NCBI RefSeq assembly: GCF_014207445.1
Contig: NZ_JACHEM010000003.1
Span: 310,001-374,000, forward strand
Reading direction: 5' to 3'
Origin: Streptomyces candidus
GTDB taxonomy: Bacteria; Actinomycetota; Actinomycetes; Streptomycetales; Streptomycetaceae
DNA: 64,000 nt
The position numbers were made by a program, and so were the translations under genes. The notes below the pieces were generated by a model. That model was not told where the DNA came from. It worked only from the letters and a program-made list of their open reading frames with translations, and ran no database searches. This document shows positions 17,563 to 26,253 of the stretch, one piece after another. The stretch's first letter is position 1; each line of letters starts with the position of its first letter.

Positions 17563-18318
17563 GTGCTGGGGGACGACGCGGAGCTGACCGCCGCGGTGCT
17601 CGCGGCGCAGGACGGGAACGAGCAGGCCTTCCGGACTGTGTACCGCGCCGTGCATCCACGGCTTTTGGGCTACATACGCACACTGGTCGGCGAGCCGGAG
17701 GCCGAGGACGTCGCATCCGAGGCGTGGTTGCAGATAGCGCGCGACCTGCACCGGTTCAGCGGCGACGCCGACCGGTTCAGGGGCTGGGCCGCGCGCATCG
17801 GCCGCAACCGGGCGCTCGACCACATCCGGATGCGGGGCCGCCGCCCCGCCATCGGCGGCGACGACACCGAACTCACTGAGAAACCGGCCGAATCGGACAC
17901 CGTGGGCGAGGCGATGGAGTCCCTGGCCACCCACGACACGATGGCGCTCATCGCCCAGCTTCCGCAGGACCAGGCGGAGGCGGTGGTGCTGCGCGTGGTG
18001 GTCGGACTCGACGCGAAGAGCGCGGCGCAGACGCTCGGCAAACGGCCGGGCGCGGTGCGCACCGCCGCGCACCGGGGGCTGAAGCGGCTCGCGGAACTCC
18101 TGGGCGGCCAGGACGGGCAGCCGGCGGGCGGACCGCCCGCCGGGGCTGCGGCGGAGGGGCGGGCGGAGGGGGGCGGTACGTCCGTACCATCGCCCGAACT
18201 GGAAGGTGTACCGCTGCAACGGGGCCGGCGTCCGGCCGCGGTGGCGGGGCCGGCGCGCGGTGCGCACGGGGGCAAGGGTGTGACGCAATCGCGCGCGCGG
18301 ACGCAGAAGGACATGTGA
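17563..18318 (+). CDS. RNA polymerase sigma factor, ECF type
   Basis: This 251-aa ECF sigma factor has region 2 at about residues 22-95 (FRTVYRAVHPRLLGYIRTLVG, then EDVASEAWLQIARDL and the WAARIGRNRALDHIR recognition helix) and region 4 at about 125-180 (LPQDQAEAVVLRVVVGLDAK through GAVRTAAHRGLKRLAEL). A disordered tail of about 65 residues follows. The GTG at 17563 was chosen over ATG at 17470 because the conserved N-terminus starts there. Its TGA overlaps the ATG of the next gene by one base, so the next protein is a likely partner or anti-sigma. Confidence 0.88.
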   Translation: MLGDDAELTAAVLAAQDGNEQAFRTVYRAVHPRLLGYIRTLVGEPEAEDVASEAWLQIARDLHRFSGDADRFRGWAARIGRNRALDHIRMRGRRPAIGGDDTELTEKPAESDTVGEAMESLATHDTMALIAQLPQDQAEAVVLRVVVGLDAKSAAQTLGKRPGAVRTAAHRGLKRLAELLGGQDGQPAGGPPAGAAAEGRAEGGGTSVPSPELEGVPLQRGRRPAAVAGPARGAHGGKGVTQSRARTQKDM

Positions 18319-19718
18319 TGGCCGACGAGCGCTACGAGTGGCTTGACGAGGACGTGGCGGAACGTCTGCTGCGCGGCGAGGCAGGCCACGCGGACGGTGC
18401 GGACGGCGCTGGTGACGCGCCTCACGCCGGGAGTGCGGGCGGCGCCGCAAGCGCGCGTCGTACCGACGGCGGGGATCGTGCCGCAGGCGCGGGCAGTGCC
18501 ACGGGTGCGGGTCCGCAGGGCCGGACCGGCGGTGCGGCGGGTCGTGCGCAGGCCGGGGGCGCCGAGGCCGAGCGGCTTGCCGAGGCGCTTGCCGTGCTGC
18601 GCTCCGGGGCAGGCCTCGCAGGGTCGGGCAGCACGGCCGACGGTACGACCGGTAGCGGTGAACTCCCGGGCGAAGCAGCCGCGTTGGCCGCGTTCCGGCA
18701 GTCCAGGGCCGGTACCGCGCCGGCCCGTCGGCGTTCCCGCTGGGCGCGGCCGATGCGGATAGGCGTGGTGTCGGCACTCGCGGCCGGTGCGCTGGGAGGG
18801 GTGGCCGTCGCCGCCGGGGTGGGCGTCCTGCCGTCGCCGTTCCCGTTCGGCGGCCCCGAGCCCGCCTCCTCCGTCTCCGCGGCGGCGGATCCCGAGGAAA
18901 CGGAATCCACCGACAACGATCCGCACCCCCGGCCGGACACCGATCCGGAACGCCCCGGACAGCCCGGCGGCAGCTCCGCCGACCCCCGTCGCGACAACGC
19001 GCCGGCCGGTACGGAAGCGAGCGCCGGGGTGTCCGGCGGAGGCTCCGACGCGGGAGGCGCGCACGGCGCGACCGACGGCGCGGGCACCGGCCCGGCCACC
19101 GGCGGGCCCGGCTCGTCCGACTCCTCCGGTGCGGACGGTGCCTCGGGCGCGTCCGACTCGGCCGGGGCGTCCGGCTCCTCGGACGCCGGGCAGCCCAACG
19201 CCTCCGACGGGCGGGGCAGGCCGTCGGGCGACCGGCGGCAGCACGCGGTCAAGGCCTGCCGGGACTACCGGGCCAACCGCCTGCCGGACAACCTCCGGAC
19301 GTTTTTGGAGGCCGAGGCCAGGGGCGCCGGCCGCATCACCCGCTTCTGCGACGACCTGCTGGGCGGAAAGGGCAACGGCACCCGCCCCGCCCCCAGGCCG
19401 CCCCGTGGCGACGGCCAGGACAACGGGAACCAGGGCGGCGGAAACGGAAGCGGAAGCGGAAGCGGGGCCGGCGGGCACGCTCCGGACGAGGGAAACGGAA
19501 GCGACGGCAAGGGCAGGGGCGACAGCGGGGACGGCAAGGGCAACGGCCAGCTCGGCAGTGGCCACAGCGCCGCGAAGCGGAGCTCCGTCGTCAACCGCAG
19601 CTCCGCCGTCCTTCAGGGTTTCGACGAGAGCGCCCCGACGCCTCGGCGCGCACAGGCGGAGTCCGCCGCGCATGTGCCGTCCGTACCGCTCGCGGGCCCC
19701 TCGCGCGCACGGGTGTGA
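18318..19718 (+). CDS. Single-pass membrane protein coupled to the sigma factor
   Basis: This 466-aa protein has a cytoplasmic part of about 150 residues, one membrane helix (about residues 152-175), and a long outer part that is mostly low-complexity Gly/Ser/Asp/Ala. Within the outer part a short ordered segment stands out at about residues 308-350. It contains two cysteines, in KACRDYRANRLP and RFCDDLLGG, that could form a disulfide. The zinc-binding HxxxCxxC motif of classical anti-sigmas is absent. The one-base overlap with the sigma gene and the topology suggest a sensor or anti-sigma role. That is inference; the family is not recognised. Confidence 0.72.
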   Translation: MADERYEWLDEDVAERLLRGEAGHADGADGAGDAPHAGSAGGAASARRTDGGDRAAGAGSATGAGPQGRTGGAAGRAQAGGAEAERLAEALAVLRSGAGLAGSGSTADGTTGSGELPGEAAALAAFRQSRAGTAPARRRSRWARPMRIGVVSALAAGALGGVAVAAGVGVLPSPFPFGGPEPASSVSAAADPEETESTDNDPHPRPDTDPERPGQPGGSSADPRRDNAPAGTEASAGVSGGGSDAGGAHGATDGAGTGPATGGPGSSDSSGADGASGASDSAGASGSSDAGQPNASDGRGRPSGDRRQHAVKACRDYRANRLPDNLRTFLEAEARGAGRITRFCDDLLGGKGNGTRPAPRPPRGDGQDNGNQGGGNGSGSGSGAGGHAPDEGNGSDGKGRGDSGDGKGNGQLGSGHSAAKRSSVVNRSSAVLQGFDESAPTPRRAQAESAAHVPSVPLAGPSRARV

Positions 19719-19954
19719 CACTTTTCGGCGCGACGGCGCAGTACTGAGTGAGCCGACTGGTCATCGGCTGCGCACGAGCCGGGGTTCCCCCCGTACCTGC
19801 GGCTCTGCGCACCTGGCGCGGGCGGGATCCGTTCCCCCGGTCCCGTCCGCGCCTCTTTCTCCCTTCCCCTTCGCCCGGCCATCGGAGGCCGATCGCCGAT
19901 GGGTCCCCTTCGCGCCGCCTCCGGGCGGGCGTGCGCCCACCGTCATGTGCAGGG

Positions 19955-19983
19955 TTGACACCCTCGAACGGCCGGGCTGTAAT
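19955..19983 (+). promoter_or_regulatory. Near-consensus vegetative promoter
   Basis: TTGACA (19955-19960), a 17-nt spacer and TGTAAT (19978-19983) form an almost perfect principal-sigma promoter. Transcription should begin near 19990, about 235 nt before the nitroreductase-hemerythrin gene. It lies in a 506-base gene-free stretch (19719-20224) whose only other features are this promoter and a short reading frame. Confidence 0.65.
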
Positions 19984-20068
19984 GAGCGCCGTGCAGCGCG
20001 GCGCCGGCCACAGAGAAGTGGGCAGGCCGGCAACCGAGCCAGCACCTTCACCCCAAGGGGCCCGTGTG

Positions 20069-20098
20069 ATGAGTACCTGCTCCGCACCCCGTATCTGA
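20069..20098 (+). CDS. Possible nonapeptide leader (uORF)
   Basis: A nine-residue frame, M-S-T-C-S-A-P-R-I, has AAGGGG 8 nt before its ATG. It lies between the strong promoter near 19955 and the start of the fusion gene at 20225. Spacing and ribosome site suggest translation. A regulatory role is a guess. Confidence 0.35.
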   Translation: MSTCSAPRI

Positions 20099-20224
20099 GG
20101 CGTCCGGCAGCTCTGCGCCGCCCGCTTTTCCCTCTCCTCTCCTCTGCTCCGTGCCGCACGAGCGCGCGTCGCGCCTCGCTTGCCGCGGAGTTCACCCACA
20201 CCTGTTCAGGAGTGTCGACACCTC

Positions 20225-21205
20225 ATGTCGTCCGCAGCATCCGAATCCCCCTCCGCGTTCGCGTCCGTCACGTCCGAGACCGGACCCGCCTCCTTCAACC
20301 AGTGGGTCATCGACGAGTTCCGCGCCAACGGCGGCACGGTGGGCGGCCCCTTCGAAGGCGCCGACCTGCTCCTGCTGACCACCACCGGCGCGAAGTCCGG
20401 CACACCGCACACCGTCCCGCTCGGCCATGTGACCGACACGGACGGCCGGCTGCTCATCGTTGCCTCCCACCTCGGCTCGCCACGCCACCCCGCCTGGTAC
20501 CACAACGTGCTCGCCCACCCCGCCGTGCAAGTGGAGGTCGGCAGGAGGTCCTACGACGCGGTGGCCGTGCCCGCGGAGGGCGAGCACCGCGACCGCCTCT
20601 TCGAGCGGGTGGTCAGCGCCGAGCCCGGCTACGCCGAGTACCAGGCGCAGACCACCCGCACCCTTCCCGTGGTCGTCCTGGAGCCCACCGCATACGGCCC
20701 GCCCGCCCCCGGCGGCGGTCCCCGCCCGGTCCTGACCGTCGGCGACAAGCTCCTCGAAATCCACCTCTGGCTGCGCGGCCAGCTCCAGCGCGTACAAGCC
20801 GACGCCGAAGCCCACTTCGCGGCGGCACGGACGGCTCCCGGCGCTCCCACCCTCCCCGGTCTGGGCCTCCAGATCCGCCAGCACTGCCTGGCGTTCTGCG
20901 AGACCCTCGACTTCCACCACAGGAGCGAGGACGCGGCCGTCCTCCCGCAGATCGAGCTCCACCACCCCCACCTCGCGGAAGCGATCGGCCGGCTGCGCGA
21001 GGAACACCGCAAGGTGGCCGCCCTCAAGTCCCGGCTCGTCGCCCACCTCGACGCCTTCACAACAGCCGACCCTGCGGTCTTCCTCGCCGAACTCAGCGTG
21101 ATCGCAGACGAGTTGACGGCCCACATGGACTACGAGGAGTCCGTCGTCCTCCCGGTCCTGTCCGAGATCCCCCTGCCCTCGGGTCCGCCCCCGACCGCCG
21201 CGTAG
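20225..21205 (+). CDS. Deazaflavin-type nitroreductase fused to a hemerythrin domain
   Basis: This 326-aa protein joins two domains. Residues 22-155 match the DDN/F420H2-dependent nitroreductase family (FNQWVIDEF, LLTTTGAKSGTPHTVPLGHV, HPAWYHNVLAHP). Residues 175-315 form a hemerythrin-like four-helix bundle with candidate di-iron ligands H180, H220, H231, E235, H261, H300 and E304. The first domain would reduce substrates with F420H2; the second binds O2, NO or iron. The ATG at 20225 has GGAG about 12 nt upstream. No operon partner is evident. Each family call is firm; the joint function is unknown. Confidence 0.85.
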   Translation: MSSAASESPSAFASVTSETGPASFNQWVIDEFRANGGTVGGPFEGADLLLLTTTGAKSGTPHTVPLGHVTDTDGRLLIVASHLGSPRHPAWYHNVLAHPAVQVEVGRRSYDAVAVPAEGEHRDRLFERVVSAEPGYAEYQAQTTRTLPVVVLEPTAYGPPAPGGGPRPVLTVGDKLLEIHLWLRGQLQRVQADAEAHFAAARTAPGAPTLPGLGLQIRQHCLAFCETLDFHHRSEDAAVLPQIELHHPHLAEAIGRLREEHRKVAALKSRLVAHLDAFTTADPAVFLAELSVIADELTAHMDYEESVVLPVLSEIPLPSGPPPTAA

Positions 21206-21402
21206 TCCCGGAGGAACGGGACCGCGGGCAGGCGGATACGTCTCGTGGCGAGGGGCAGACGGGGGGCGGGTGGCGGAACGGGCGCGCAGGGGGCGAGAGC
21301 GGTGGACGGAATCCGGACGACGGTGCCGCACCGGGTGCCAAAGGTCGTGACCACGCTCGATGTCCCCACGCACCTGCCGCCGCACGCGGACGGCCACCCC
21401 CG

Positions 21403-21951
21403 GTGAGCCGGGAGGGTGCGGACCTCCCGCGTGCGGTTCTACGGACCCTCGGCCTCTTTACGCCGCTGTTCTCCTGCGCCCTGCTGGCGCAGGTGCTTGT
21501 CCGGGTGGACTGGAGCCCCTGGGTGAAGGGCTGGGCGTACGCGGGACTCGCCGTGCTGGTGGGCGCGCTGACCTGGCTGCGCTGGAAACGGCACGGGCCG
21601 CCGGTGGGTCTCGACGAGGTCCGCGCGCGGTACGAGACGTGGGACGCCCCCAGCGGCGAGCGGCGCGACCGGGTGCGTCTCGTGGTGCCGGTCCGCGAGG
21701 CGAGCGGCCGGCTGCCGTACGTGATGCTCCCGGCCGGCCACTACCTGGCCTGTACGAGCCACACGGTCACCGCCTTCTCGTACGACGCGAAGAAGGCGGC
21801 CTGTACAGCCCGGCTGTGGACCGCGGATTGCGCCCATGTCTCGTACCGCGACGGCCGCCTCGTGGTGAGCGACGCGGCCGGCCGGGAGCGGCACCGCCTG
21901 GTGGTCGCCCCGGGGCTCGGCGGCGACGTCGACTACTGGCACCGGACGTGA
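21403..21951 (+). CDS. Membrane protein of unknown function (182 aa)
   Basis: This 182-aa protein starts at GTG 21403 and has two membrane helices (about residues 16-32 and 39-56). A soluble C-terminal domain of about 125 residues is beta-rich, with ARLWTADCAHVSYRDGRLVV as a typical stretch. No family was recognised. The domain resembles small PH-like or stress-response folds only in general pattern. It follows the reductase-hemerythrin gene by about 200 nt and converges on a small gene. Confidence 0.6.
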   Translation: MSREGADLPRAVLRTLGLFTPLFSCALLAQVLVRVDWSPWVKGWAYAGLAVLVGALTWLRWKRHGPPVGLDEVRARYETWDAPSGERRDRVRLVVPVREASGRLPYVMLPAGHYLACTSHTVTAFSYDAKKAACTARLWTADCAHVSYRDGRLVVSDAAGRERHRLVVAPGLGGDVDYWHRT

Positions 21952-21987
21952 TCACCGGAGCCGGCGGACCGACGGGGAAGCCGGGCT

Positions 21988-22128
21988 TCACGGGGCGAGC
22001 CGGCCCGCCTCGTGCGTGAGGGCCGGGCGTGCGGGCGGCTGCGACGCGTGGGCGTGCAGCAGTACGAGCTGGAGGACCAGCGCGACGGCCGCGAGGATCA
22101 CGTGCCGGCGCGGGAGTCGGGTGACCAT
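21988..22128 (-). CDS. Small membrane or secreted protein (46 aa)
   Basis: This 46-aa frame begins MVTRLPRRHVILAAVALVL: positive residues, then one hydrophobic helix (about 8-25), then a short His/Pro/Ala tail. The ATG at 22128 has GGAGAGGAA about 9 nt upstream, which is good evidence of translation. It lies downstream of the polysialyltransferase-type gene on the same strand, separated by about 240 nt. Function unknown. Confidence 0.55.
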   Translation of the reverse strand: MVTRLPRRHVILAAVALVLQLVLLHAHASQPPARPALTHEAGRLAP

Positions 22129-22367
22129 GGCGGAATTCCTCTCCCGGGTGGGCGGGCAGTACGGCAGCCGGCCCGGTTTGCCGCGAGACGGGCCGATGAG
22201 CCGGCGAGGAGAGGAAGGTAGGCCGGGAAACGGGCGCGCGGCGTCACACCACGGGCCCGATTCCGCTGTCGTACTCCGGTACGAGGACGGCGACCCGGTT
22301 TCCGCCTGTGTGGAGGGAGGGAGGGACGGCTCGGCGACACGACGGGGCATCGTGCACGTCCTCGGCG

Positions 22368-23816
22368 TCAAGCCGTGAGCCTGCGGACCCTGCGGGCCAT
22401 CCTCCGCACGGTCGCGTTGCGCGGTACGAAGGCCAGGCGCTGCGGCAGGCCGCCGGGCAGCCCGAGCGCGGTGAGCCGCCGTCGCTTGAAGTAGCGCCGG
22501 TGCGAGTGAGCGCGCAAGTAGCGCTCCGCGTGCGGCCGTTGGGCGGGCAGAAGCTGCGGCTGCATCGCGTACCCGACGGCCGCCACGAGTGCCGTCGGGT
22601 CGGCCGGGGGCGCGGCGGGGGAAGCCTCCTCCAGGTCCGGGAGCAGTGCGTCGGCCAGTGTCACCGGGATGCGGTTGCTGTTCTCGTACGGGGTGAGGCG
22701 TTCGAGCAGCAGTTCGGTGCCGACGCGTGCGGTCGGGATCCCGTACAGCGCGTGCGCCGTGAACAGGGCCGTCGAGAAGCAGCCGACCACCAGAGCCGGG
22801 CGCAGTCGGCGGAAGAGGACCTCCGCAAGCAACGGAGTGTCGAATACCAGGAGTTCGGCGCCCAGCTCGGCCGCCTCCCGCTCCAGCCGCGACGACCAGC
22901 GGGACGGCGCCGACGGGTGCGGCTTGAACACCACGCGCTTGTGCCCCCGCCGCACCGCGCCCCGCAGCATCCGGATGTGCAGGTCCTCTTCCTCCTCCGG
23001 AGTGAGGATGGCGAGGGCGGAGAGGTACTGGCCGAGCAGGAGCGCGGGCCGCTCGTCGAAGTCGCCGACGGCCAAGTCCGCTTCGGCGTCGCAGAGTTCC
23101 GACAGGACGTCCAGGAAGGCGTCCGTCGGTACGAGGGCGGGCCGCACCCCGAACTCGCTCAGCAGCAGCGGCCTCAGGTCCGGCACCAGGTCCAGGTGGA
23201 GGAGACGACGGACCCGGCCCCCGATCAGCGGGTCCAGCTTGTTGCGGGTGGGCCCGTAGCTCATCAGGCCGTCCGCGTACACGTCGACGGGCGCGTCCGG
23301 GAAGAGCTGGGCGACCGCCTGGGCGGGAGCGACCTGGATCGACTCCAGGACGAGGGAGACGGGTTCGTCGTCCGCGACGCCCCACTCCCTCCTCAACCGC
23401 CGTTCCCACAGCGGCACGTCGTCGGCGCGGGGCGTCCAGCCGCTCGGGTGCAGCGGGGCGATCGCCTCGTTCCAGTCGCGCACGTCGTCGAAGCGGGTAC
23501 GGAGCCGGGCGAAGCCGGGGGACTGCGTCAGGGGCGGCGTGGTCTCCGGGACGGCCGCGTTGTTGCTGGCCAGGAGGATGCGGCGGGCGGCGGGCGGGAA
23601 GCAGCCGCTGTCGATGGCGGCGGCGAGCGTCGCGGTCCCGTACAGGGTGGACGCGAGGAAGATCTGCGTCGCGGGTGCGGAACCGGTCGGCACGGGACGG
23701 CTCGATGCCGATCCGGTCGCCGTCGCGGCACCCGTCGTGCGGTCGGTCGCGGTGGGGCCGGACATCGAGGAACCGGCTGCCGTGGGGTCCGGCGCGGAGT
23801 CGGTCGTACGGGACAT
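22368..23816 (-). CDS. Polysialyltransferase-family glycosyltransferase
   Basis: This 482-aa protein resembles bacterial alpha-2,8-polysialyltransferases, which polymerise sialic acid from CMP-sugar at the membrane face. The family motifs are visible: an acidic-Gly motif at D182-G183 (YADGLMSYG), the HP motif at H300-P301 (VFKPHPSAP), and the S/T motif at S348-T349 (GCFSTALF). The first 50 residues are a Thr/Ser/Ala-rich disordered tail. Its ATG overlaps the stop of the GT2 gene by one base. With the NeuA- and NeuB-like genes next door, it probably polymerises a sialic-acid-like sugar such as Kdn. The sugar is inferred. Confidence 0.82.
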   Translation of the reverse strand: MSRTTDSAPDPTAAGSSMSGPTATDRTTGAATATGSASSRPVPTGSAPATQIFLASTLYGTATLAAAIDSGCFPPAARRILLASNNAAVPETTPPLTQSPGFARLRTRFDDVRDWNEAIAPLHPSGWTPRADDVPLWERRLRREWGVADDEPVSLVLESIQVAPAQAVAQLFPDAPVDVYADGLMSYGPTRNKLDPLIGGRVRRLLHLDLVPDLRPLLLSEFGVRPALVPTDAFLDVLSELCDAEADLAVGDFDERPALLLGQYLSALAILTPEEEEDLHIRMLRGAVRRGHKRVVFKPHPSAPSRWSSRLEREAAELGAELLVFDTPLLAEVLFRRLRPALVVGCFSTALFTAHALYGIPTARVGTELLLERLTPYENSNRIPVTLADALLPDLEEASPAAPPADPTALVAAVGYAMQPQLLPAQRPHAERYLRAHSHRRYFKRRRLTALGLPGGLPQRLAFVPRNATVRRMARRVRRLTA

Positions 23817-24796
23817 CAGGCCGCCACCCCCGAAAGGCCCCGCCGCAGCCGACGCAGACGCCCCGCGCGCTGTGCGTCCATCGAGTTCAGTGCCTCCGTC
23901 AGGACGTCCTGCGGCATCCGCCGCAGGGCCGCCGCGCTCATCGCCCGCAATTGTCTCGCCACCGCCGGTTCGAATCTGTTCGGTTCCGCCGCACTCCCCA
24001 AATGGTGGGAGATGATGGCGCAGTACGTCCGTACGGCCTTCGGGAGCAGGGACGACGCGTCCGGGTCGCGTGCCGTTTCCTCCAGTATCTGATCAAAGGC
24101 GCGGATGAAATCCAGTTGTCGCACGTCGCCGATCCGGGTGAGCGAGGAGGAAACTCCGCGCCGGTAGAAAATGCCGAGAAGTCCCACTACGGCGAAGGAT
24201 TCCGCCTCCCGGTGCAGCCGCCAGATCCACGGCCTGTCCTCCGCCGTGCGCAGTCCGTCGGTGAAATGCAGCAGACCGCGGTCCAGCAGGCGCCGGTGGT
24301 AGACGCCGGCCCAGGCGAACGCGTAGTCCACGGAGGTGGAGCGGTCGGCGGGCAGTATCGCCGAGCGCGGCGGGACACACTCGCCGCGCCTGCCGTGCGG
24401 GACGCGCTGCACCGACCGGTTGCGGCCGTCGCAGCGCACGTGGTCGGTGCGGACGAAGTCGCAGCCCAAGGAGGAGATGGTGTCGACCAGTTGGGTGAGG
24501 TACCCGGGGGCGTACCAGTCGTCCCCGTCCAGGAAGGTCACGTATTGGCCGCGCGCGGCGTCCAGCCCGGTGTTGCGGGCCGTCGCCAGACCGCCGTTGC
24601 GTTCGTGTCTGAGCAGGACCGCACCGGGCAGGTCGCGTTCCGCGCGGTTGAGGAGCTCCGGGGTCTCGTCCGTCGAGCAGTCGTCGACGAGAAGGAATTC
24701 GAAGTCGTCGCGTGCGTTCGCGCGGAGACTTCTCAGGGCATCTGGGGCGTATGTCTGCACGTTGTAGAACGGCACGACGACGGAGAGCTTGACCAC
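23816..24796 (-). CDS. Family 2 glycosyltransferase
   Basis: This protein of about 326 aa is an inverting GT-A enzyme. It opens with the standard KLSVVVPFYNVQTYAPDALRS strand-helix. It then shows the FLLVDDCSTDET and NGGLATARNTGLDAARGQY segments, and the DXD-type FLDGDDWY that binds the metal-nucleotide sugar. The C-terminal part (about 200-326) is helical. The GTG at 24796 starts just ahead of the first strand; a TTG at 24850 is possible but lacks a ribosome site. It is translationally coupled to the polysialyltransferase-type gene, so it likely adds a sugar to the same polymer. Confidence 0.88.
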   Translation of the reverse strand: MVKLSVVVPFYNVQTYAPDALRSLRANARDDFEFLLVDDCSTDETPELLNRAERDLPGAVLLRHERNGGLATARNTGLDAARGQYVTFLDGDDWYAPGYLTQLVDTISSLGCDFVRTDHVRCDGRNRSVQRVPHGRRGECVPPRSAILPADRSTSVDYAFAWAGVYHRRLLDRGLLHFTDGLRTAEDRPWIWRLHREAESFAVVGLLGIFYRRGVSSSLTRIGDVRQLDFIRAFDQILEETARDPDASSLLPKAVRTYCAIISHHLGSAAEPNRFEPAVARQLRAMSAAALRRMPQDVLTEALNSMDAQRAGRLRRLRRGLSGVAA

Positions 24797-24921
24797 CCGC
24801 CGGACATTAGGGCGTGGCGGCGGATGCCGGGTGAACTGGCCGTGTCGCAAAGGTGAATCGCAATCTTTTCCCGGTGTCCCGTCCGTCCGTCGACTGCTGT
24901 TAACCGTCTGTTGCTGTCGAG

Positions 24922-24951
24922 TTGGGCCGGGAAACGGAACCGGTCTCTAAT
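24922..24951 (+). promoter_or_regulatory. Promoter for the rightward glycopolymer genes
   Basis: TTGGGC (24922-24927) and TCTAAT (24946-24951) are 18 nt apart. The start site would fall at or just before GTG 24961, which has no ribosome site, so a leaderless transcript is likely. The region is shared with the divergent GT2 gene. Confidence 0.45.
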
Positions 24952-24960
24952 TTTTTCCTC

Positions 24961-26253
24961 GTGCCAGCAGAAACAAGCAGCCGCAAAACGCTGCGGGTCG
25001 CCGTACTCGCAGACTCGGACACCCGATGGAAATGGGGAGCACTCACGGCGCGGCGGATTGCCGGGGACATTTCCGGCGCCGACGCGGCGATCACCGGATT
25101 CCTGCTGCGGGGACGCGCGACTCCGACCGCCCGCCAGCTCGGCGAGGTCGGCGCGGGCCTGCCCGCGCCCCGTGAGGTGACGGGGACCGAGTTCCTCGGC
25201 CTGGTGCGCGGCGGGCCGTACGACGTGATCGTCCTCGCTCTCGTCGGTGGTTCCGTACAGGCCCTGCTGCACGGTCTCGCCCGGCTCTGGCCGCAGCCGG
25301 CCCGCCGCCCGGTCCTCGTCACCGGGTACGTGGGCGTCGTCTACGAGAAGCTCGCCGACGGTCTCCTGCTGCGTCACGGCGCCGACCTCGTCCTCGCCAA
25401 CTCGCCGTACGACGAGGAGAGGTTCAGGGCGGTGTACGAAGGTGTCGGCGCCGACGCGTCCTGCGTGACCCGGGCCGCCCTGCCCTTCCTGGGCGGGACG
25501 CCCTACGGCGGTGTCGCCGACACGGTCGTCTTCGCGGCCCAGCCCTCGGTGCCCGAGCGGCGGGCGGACCGGACGTACCTGCTGCGGCGGCTCGTCGGGC
25601 ATGCCCGCCTCCACCCGGACCGCGAGGTCGTCCTCAAGCTGCGCAGCAAGCCGGGCGAACACACCACGCACATCGAGGAGCTGCCCTACCAGCGGCTCGT
25701 GCGGGACCTGGCACCGCCGCCCAACTTCCGTCTGGCATACGGGCACATGGGTGACGTGCTGGACCGGACCGGGCTGCTGGTCACCGTCAGTTCCACCGCC
25801 GCGCTGGAGTCCCTGCACCGGGGGATCCCGACGGCGGTGCTGACAGACCTGGGCGTACGCGAACCCCTCGGCAACCACCACTTCCTCGGCTCTGGCTGCC
25901 TCACCTCGTGGGACCGGCTGGACGCCGGGCACCGGCCGGAGGCCGACGAGCAGTGGCTGGTGCGGCACGGGGTGCGGACGCCGGGGGACCCCTACGACGC
26001 CGTGCGGGCGAAGCTCGCCGCTCTCCTCGCACAGCCCCGGCTCGCGCCCCCGGCCCCGTACTACACCGCCGGGACCGCCACCGGCTACCTCCCCGGCATT
26101 CTCGCCCGCCACCGCCTCGACGAGGCTCCGCCCGAGCGCGGCAGCGGCGTGCGGCAGGCCGTGCGCCACGCGGTGCGGGAGGCGGCCCGGGGGGCGTACC
26201 GGCACGGGGTGCAGCGAGTGGCACCGGTCATCCGACGTATGGGAGAACTCTGA
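24961..26253 (+). CDS. DUF6716-type putative glycosyltransferase
   Basis: This 430-aa protein matches the actinobacterial group annotated as DUF6716 putative glycosyltransferase. A first Rossmann-like half begins LRVAVLADSDTRWKWGAL. The second half holds VVLKLRSKPGEHTTH and the VTVSSTAALES segment, similar to the S/T motif of polysialyl- and capsular-type GT-B enzymes. No membrane helix is seen. The start GTG at 24961 has no ribosome site but sits just after a -10 element. The stop overlaps the ATG of the CMP-sugar synthetase by one base (TGATG), placing it in the same pathway. Confidence 0.8.
   Translation: MPAETSSRKTLRVAVLADSDTRWKWGALTARRIAGDISGADAAITGFLLRGRATPTARQLGEVGAGLPAPREVTGTEFLGLVRGGPYDVIVLALVGGSVQALLHGLARLWPQPARRPVLVTGYVGVVYEKLADGLLLRHGADLVLANSPYDEERFRAVYEGVGADASCVTRAALPFLGGTPYGGVADTVVFAAQPSVPERRADRTYLLRRLVGHARLHPDREVVLKLRSKPGEHTTHIEELPYQRLVRDLAPPPNFRLAYGHMGDVLDRTGLLVTVSSTAALESLHRGIPTAVLTDLGVREPLGNHHFLGSGCLTSWDRLDAGHRPEADEQWLVRHGVRTPGDPYDAVRAKLAALLAQPRLAPPAPYYTAGTATGYLPGILARHRLDEAPPERGSGVRQAVRHAVREAARGAYRHGVQRVAPVIRRMGEL

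Noticed and set aside
18787..21951. A plus-strand open frame of about 1050 codons.
   Set aside because: It runs out of frame through the sigma-partner and reductase genes; only the last 182 codons look like a real protein.
22129..22367. Riboswitch or attenuator between the polysialyltransferase-type gene and the small gene.
   Set aside because: No stable, recognisable hairpin set or conserved motif could be identified by eye.
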